64,000 bases of DNA from Acidobacteriota bacterium (lineage in GTDB: Bacteria; Zixibacteria; MSB-5A5; GN15; FEB-12), in contig DATKXK010000016.1 in assembly GCA_035529075.1 (NCBI GenBank), forward strand, positions 1 through 64,000, read 5' to 3'. This document shows, piece after piece, positions 61,061-64,000 of the stretch; the stretch's first letter is position 1; every line of letters begins with the position of its first letter. The position numbers and the translations under genes were made by a program. The notes under the pieces are model-generated. The model made no database searches. It was not told where the DNA came from and saw only the letters and a program-made list of their open reading frames with translations.

Positions 61061-63232
61061 ATGGCTACAGCCAAAAGAACAAAGAGCACCGCCGGCCCTG
61101 CCAGGACATCCCGGCGGAAGGCGACCGGCAGTAGGAAGACCGTCAAGGTCAAGACCAAGATTACCAAGGGGGCAGTCAAGGCAGTGGAGCCTGAGGCCAT
61201 CAAGCCGCAGGAGTCGGAACTGCAAGACATGGTAATGACGGTGCGTCGTGAGCGGGTAGTCCAGCGAGCTCGCGACCGCGTCGTGCAGGTGGCGCAAACG
61301 CCCGAGGTCCAGCCGGAGATACGGGCGGTCAAGATCACTGACGTTTCCGGCGTCGTTTACGACAAGGCTGACTACGACGCGATGGTTGAGATGTATGATT
61401 CGACCATCAAGGACATCAAGGAAGGCGAGATCGTAAAAGGCCGCGTGCTTGGCGTTTCGCTGGACGACGTCATCGTAGACGTCGGTTTCAAGTCCGAGGG
61501 GATTATCCCGATCAGCGAGTTTCCTCTGCCGGTCAACATCGCGGTCGGTGACACCATCGAGGTGTTCCTGGAGCAGATCGAGAATTCGCACGGCCAGCTT
61601 ATTTTGTCCAAGCAGAAGGCCGACTTCATGCGCGTCTGGGACAGGATTCGCGACGTGCACGACGCCGGGGGGACGATTGACGGCCGGGTGTCGCGCCGGA
61701 TAAAGGGAGGTGTGGTGGTCGACATCATGGGCGTTGACGCCTTTCTGCCGGGCTCGCAGATTTCACTTCGTCAGGTGCCGGATTTCGACGCCCTCATCGC
61801 GCAGACGATGACGGTTAAGATCATCAAGCTGAACAAAAGCCGCCGTAACATTGTCGTTTCGCGCCGCATCGTGCTCGAGGAGGAGCGCGATCGGATGCGG
61901 TCGCATCTGCTGGGCGAGATCGAGGTCGGCCAGATTCGTCAGGGGACGGTCAAGAATATCACCGACTTCGGCGTTTTCATCGATATGGGCGGGGTGGACG
62001 GGCTCTTGCACATCACCGATATGTCGTGGGGCCGGATCCGCCATCCCTCGGAAATGGTTTCGCTTGGCCACAAGATTGACGTCAAGGTTCTCGATTTCGA
62101 TGAGAAAACGTCCCGTATTTCACTTGGCCTCAAGCAGATGACGCCGTACCCGTGGGAGAACATCGAAGAGAAATTCCCGATCGGCAGGAAAGTTACCGGC
62201 CGGGTCGTTTCGATAACCGACTACGGGGCGTTCGTGGAGCTGGAAAAAGGCATCGAGGGGCTGATTCACATCTCTGAGATGTCGTGGACTCAGCACATCA
62301 AGCACCCTTCCAAGATCATGAACGTTAACGATCAGGTTGACGCCATCGTGCTTTCCGTGGACAAGGAGAACGAGAAGATTTCTCTGGGAATCAAGCAGAT
62401 GGAGCCCGATCCGTGGCTGACCATCGAGCACCGGTATCCGATTAACACGGTGGTCACGGGCAAGGTGCGCAACCTTACCGCGTTTGGCGCCTTCGTGGAG
62501 CTTGAGGAGGGGATCGACGGTCTGGTGCACATTTCGGACATGTCCTGGACGCGGCGCGTTCAGCACCCTTCCGAGGTGATGAAGAAGGGGGATACGGTGG
62601 AGGTCCGGGTCATCAAGATCGACCATGACAACCGTCGCATTTCACTCGGCTTCAAGCAACTGACCGAGGATCCGTGGCCGGAACTGGCAAGGAAACTGGC
62701 CGTGGGCACCGAATCGCTCGGCACCATCGTCAAAGTGCTCGACCGCGGAGTAGTGGTTGATCTGGGTGATGGCGTCGAGGGGTTTGTTCCGGCCAGCCAG
62801 CTGGCCACGCAGGAACTGACCGATCCCACGGGCGTCTTCAGGGAAGCCGAGGAGATCCCGCTGCAGGTAATCGAATTCGACCGCAATCAGCACAAGGTAG
62901 TCCTGTCGGTTGTGGCGTACTACAAGAAGCGAGAGCGAGCTGAGTTCGACAATTACCTCACCAAGCATTCGACTCAAGCCGGTGGTTCCATGGCTGACGT
63001 GATGCCCGAGGAGATGAAGGCGAAAGCCGAGGCGGCTCCTGCGCAGGAGACGTCCGGTGAGCCGGCCTCCGAGCACGCGCCGGCTGAACGGTCCGCCGAG
63101 GAGCAGCAGGAACGGGGAATCGAACCGTCTTCGGCTCAGCCGGATGACGGTCCCGATCAGGCTGCTGGCTCCGGTGAGGCTCCGCCCGAGGCGGCAGCGG
63201 ACGATCAATCCGTGGAGGAATCCAAAGACTAA
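61061..63232 (+). CDS. rpsA: Ribosomal protein S1 with extended tails
   Basis: 723 residues, longer than the E. coli protein (557). Six S1 repeats: about 121-188, 205-272, 292-360, 378-447, 465-534 and 551-620 (for example GTVKNITDFGVFIDMGGVDG, GKVRNLTAFGAFVELEEGID). A Lys/Arg-rich N-terminal extension of about 85 residues and an acidic C-terminal tail of about 85 (PAPA, EEQQ, PDDGPDQ) flank them. It recruits mRNA to the 30S subunit. The ribosome binding site AAGGAGG lies 15 bases from the ATG across a T-rich stretch, an unusually long gap. Confidence 0.95.
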   Translation: MATAKRTKSTAGPARTSRRKATGSRKTVKVKTKITKGAVKAVEPEAIKPQESELQDMVMTVRRERVVQRARDRVVQVAQTPEVQPEIRAVKITDVSGVVYDKADYDAMVEMYDSTIKDIKEGEIVKGRVLGVSLDDVIVDVGFKSEGIIPISEFPLPVNIAVGDTIEVFLEQIENSHGQLILSKQKADFMRVWDRIRDVHDAGGTIDGRVSRRIKGGVVVDIMGVDAFLPGSQISLRQVPDFDALIAQTMTVKIIKLNKSRRNIVVSRRIVLEEERDRMRSHLLGEIEVGQIRQGTVKNITDFGVFIDMGGVDGLLHITDMSWGRIRHPSEMVSLGHKIDVKVLDFDEKTSRISLGLKQMTPYPWENIEEKFPIGRKVTGRVVSITDYGAFVELEKGIEGLIHISEMSWTQHIKHPSKIMNVNDQVDAIVLSVDKENEKISLGIKQMEPDPWLTIEHRYPINTVVTGKVRNLTAFGAFVELEEGIDGLVHISDMSWTRRVQHPSEVMKKGDTVEVRVIKIDHDNRRISLGFKQLTEDPWPELARKLAVGTESLGTIVKVLDRGVVVDLGDGVEGFVPASQLATQELTDPTGVFREAEEIPLQVIEFDRNQHKVVLSVVAYYKKRERAEFDNYLTKHSTQAGGSMADVMPEEMKAKAEAAPAQETSGEPASEHAPAERSAEEQQERGIEPSSAQPDDGPDQAAGSGEAPPEAAADDQSVEESKD

Positions 63233-63256
63233 CGGGGGCGGTCTCTTTACGATATG

Positions 63257-63293
63257 GGAGCAGCGGTCACAGGGACTGCTGCTCCTTTTTTTT
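63257..63293 (+). terminator. Rho-independent terminator of rpsA
   Basis: GGAGCAGC (63257-63264) pairs with GCTGCTCC (63278-63285); a further GTC/GAC pair extends it inward; a run of eight T follows. Confidence 0.92.
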
Positions 63294-63395
63294 ATGGTGA
63301 GCCGGGACCCGGCGGTCGGCCTGCCCGACGAACTGGCCGTAGAGGGCGCTAAAAAGGCAACTATCGAGCACGGTCTTTTCGTTATATTACTGAGA

Positions 63396-64000
63396 GTGAA
63401 GAAATCCACGTTCAAGAAATTGTCAATCCGGACGGTCGGGTGCCGTCTCAACCAGTACGAGACCGAGCGGATGGTCGCCGACCTGTACCGGTACGGCTTT
63501 CGGCGGGCTAAAAAAGGTGAGCCGGCGGATCTATACATTATAAACACCTGCACGGTCACCCATCGAGCCGACCAGAGCAGCCGCAACATGATCAGCCGGG
63601 CGGTGCGTGAAAATCCCGATGCCAGTGTCGTTGTGGCCGGTTGTTACGTGGACAGCGATCCGGACAGGATCGCCGCCATGGAAGGCGTCGATGTGCTGCT
63701 TCCGAACGCGGACAAGGAGCGAATAGGGGAGATTCTCCCGGAGCGCCTGCCGGAGTTGTTTGCAGAGCAACCGGAAACGAGCTGCGCCGCGACGTATCCG
63801 CCATTCAGTAACTACAACCGTTCCTGGCTGAAAATCTCAGACGGGTGTAACCAGAACTGCTCGTTTTGCGTCCTGCCGGCGGTTCGGGGCAGGTTGCGCA
63901 ATCGCCCGCCGCTGGAGATACTGGACGAGGTTAACGCGCTGGTCGAGAACGGATTCAATGAGGTGGTGCTAACGGGCGTTCACGTCGGGCACTACCGGTA
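63396..64000 (+). CDS. mtaB: tRNA t6A37 methylthiotransferase MtaB, N-terminal part
   Basis: The first 201 residues, running off the right edge. It is a radical-SAM enzyme that converts t6A to ms2t6A at position 37. The N-terminal UPF0004 domain carries the auxiliary-cluster cysteines in VGCRLNQYETE, NTCTV and AGCY. The radical-SAM motif CNQNCSFC (Cx3Cx2C) and RGRLRNRPP follow. The early VGCRLNQ and the spacing favour MtaB over MiaB, but this is by eye. The GTG start lies seven bases after TATATT (63383-63388), again without a Shine-Dalgarno site. Confidence 0.88.
   Translation, partial: MKKSTFKKLSIRTVGCRLNQYETERMVADLYRYGFRRAKKGEPADLYIINTCTVTHRADQSSRNMISRAVRENPDASVVVAGCYVDSDPDRIAAMEGVDVLLPNADKERIGEILPERLPELFAEQPETSCAATYPPFSNYNRSWLKISDGCNQNCSFCVLPAVRGRLRNRPPLEILDEVNALVENGFNEVVLTGVHVGHYR

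Overview
The window is a GC-rich (about 60%) stretch of chromosome from a Gram-negative, diderm bacterium with lipid A. The LpxC-FabZ fusion, lamin-tail and FlgD-like secreted proteins and GspG-like pseudopilins point to the FCB superphylum. A candidate phylum such as Zixibacteria is my best guess, but that is inference. There are no rRNA, tRNA, CRISPR, transposase or integrase genes.

Layout, left to right. (1) A leftward secreted protein runs off the edge. Divergent to it is a tightly packed lipid A/Kdo operon, lpxC-fabZ, lpxA, a Gfo/Idh oxidoreductase, lpxB, waaA and lpxK, which continues by overlapping ends into nadB and guaA (778-10633). (2) An alpha/beta hydrolase, a polyprenyl diphosphate synthase, a large membrane VWA protein, a histidine-kinase fragment (HisKA only) and a saccharopine-dehydrogenase-like enzyme (10702-16552). 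(3) A leftward array of four paralogous GspG-like pseudopilins, each carrying an extra C-terminal beta-sandwich domain (16572-20528). (4) A [2Fe-2S] ferredoxin divergent from an Rrf2/IscR-like regulator, then pdxS. A two-gene TcmP plus Gp37/Gp68 (three-Cys-motif) cassette separates pdxS from pdxT, and ispH follows (20657-26751). (5) An O-methyltransferase, an ArsC-like protein, ETF-ubiquinone oxidoreductase, a nitrilase-family amidase, a leftward PpiD-like chaperone, an M23 peptidase, a rhomboid protease, a small HEAT-like protein and a beta-propeller lipoprotein (27092-38292). (6) An RRM RNA-binding protein whose mRNA can fold into mutually exclusive structures over its own ribosome binding site, then maeB and mreB (38627-42840). 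(7) Two ECF sigma/anti-sigma modules: one with two Spy/CpxP-like periplasmic proteins (43010-45405) and one with PspC and LiaF-like membrane proteins (56215-59354). Between them lie rnr, a sigma-54 activator, an outer-membrane barrel / lamin-tail / barrel operon, dgt, a degenerate RNase H-like protein and holA. (8) cmk, plsC and rpsA, then the start of mtaB at the right edge.

The genes serve mainly envelope biogenesis (lipid A, Kdo, phospholipid, isoprenoid carrier, MreB, PpiD, M23) and envelope-stress sensing, with housekeeping genes for nucleotides, PLP, NAD and RNA decay.

Promoters read consistently. Several fit TTGNNN, 16-18 bp, then TATATT, TATACT or TAAACT. In at least four cases (lpxC, rnr, holA, cmk) the -10 box ends 6-9 bases before the start codon and there is no Shine-Dalgarno sequence, which predicts leaderless mRNAs. 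The features most worth following up are the RRM mRNA switch, the TcmP cassette, the four-pseudopilin array and the leaderless promoters. All functions are read from sequence motifs and gene order; no database search was run.
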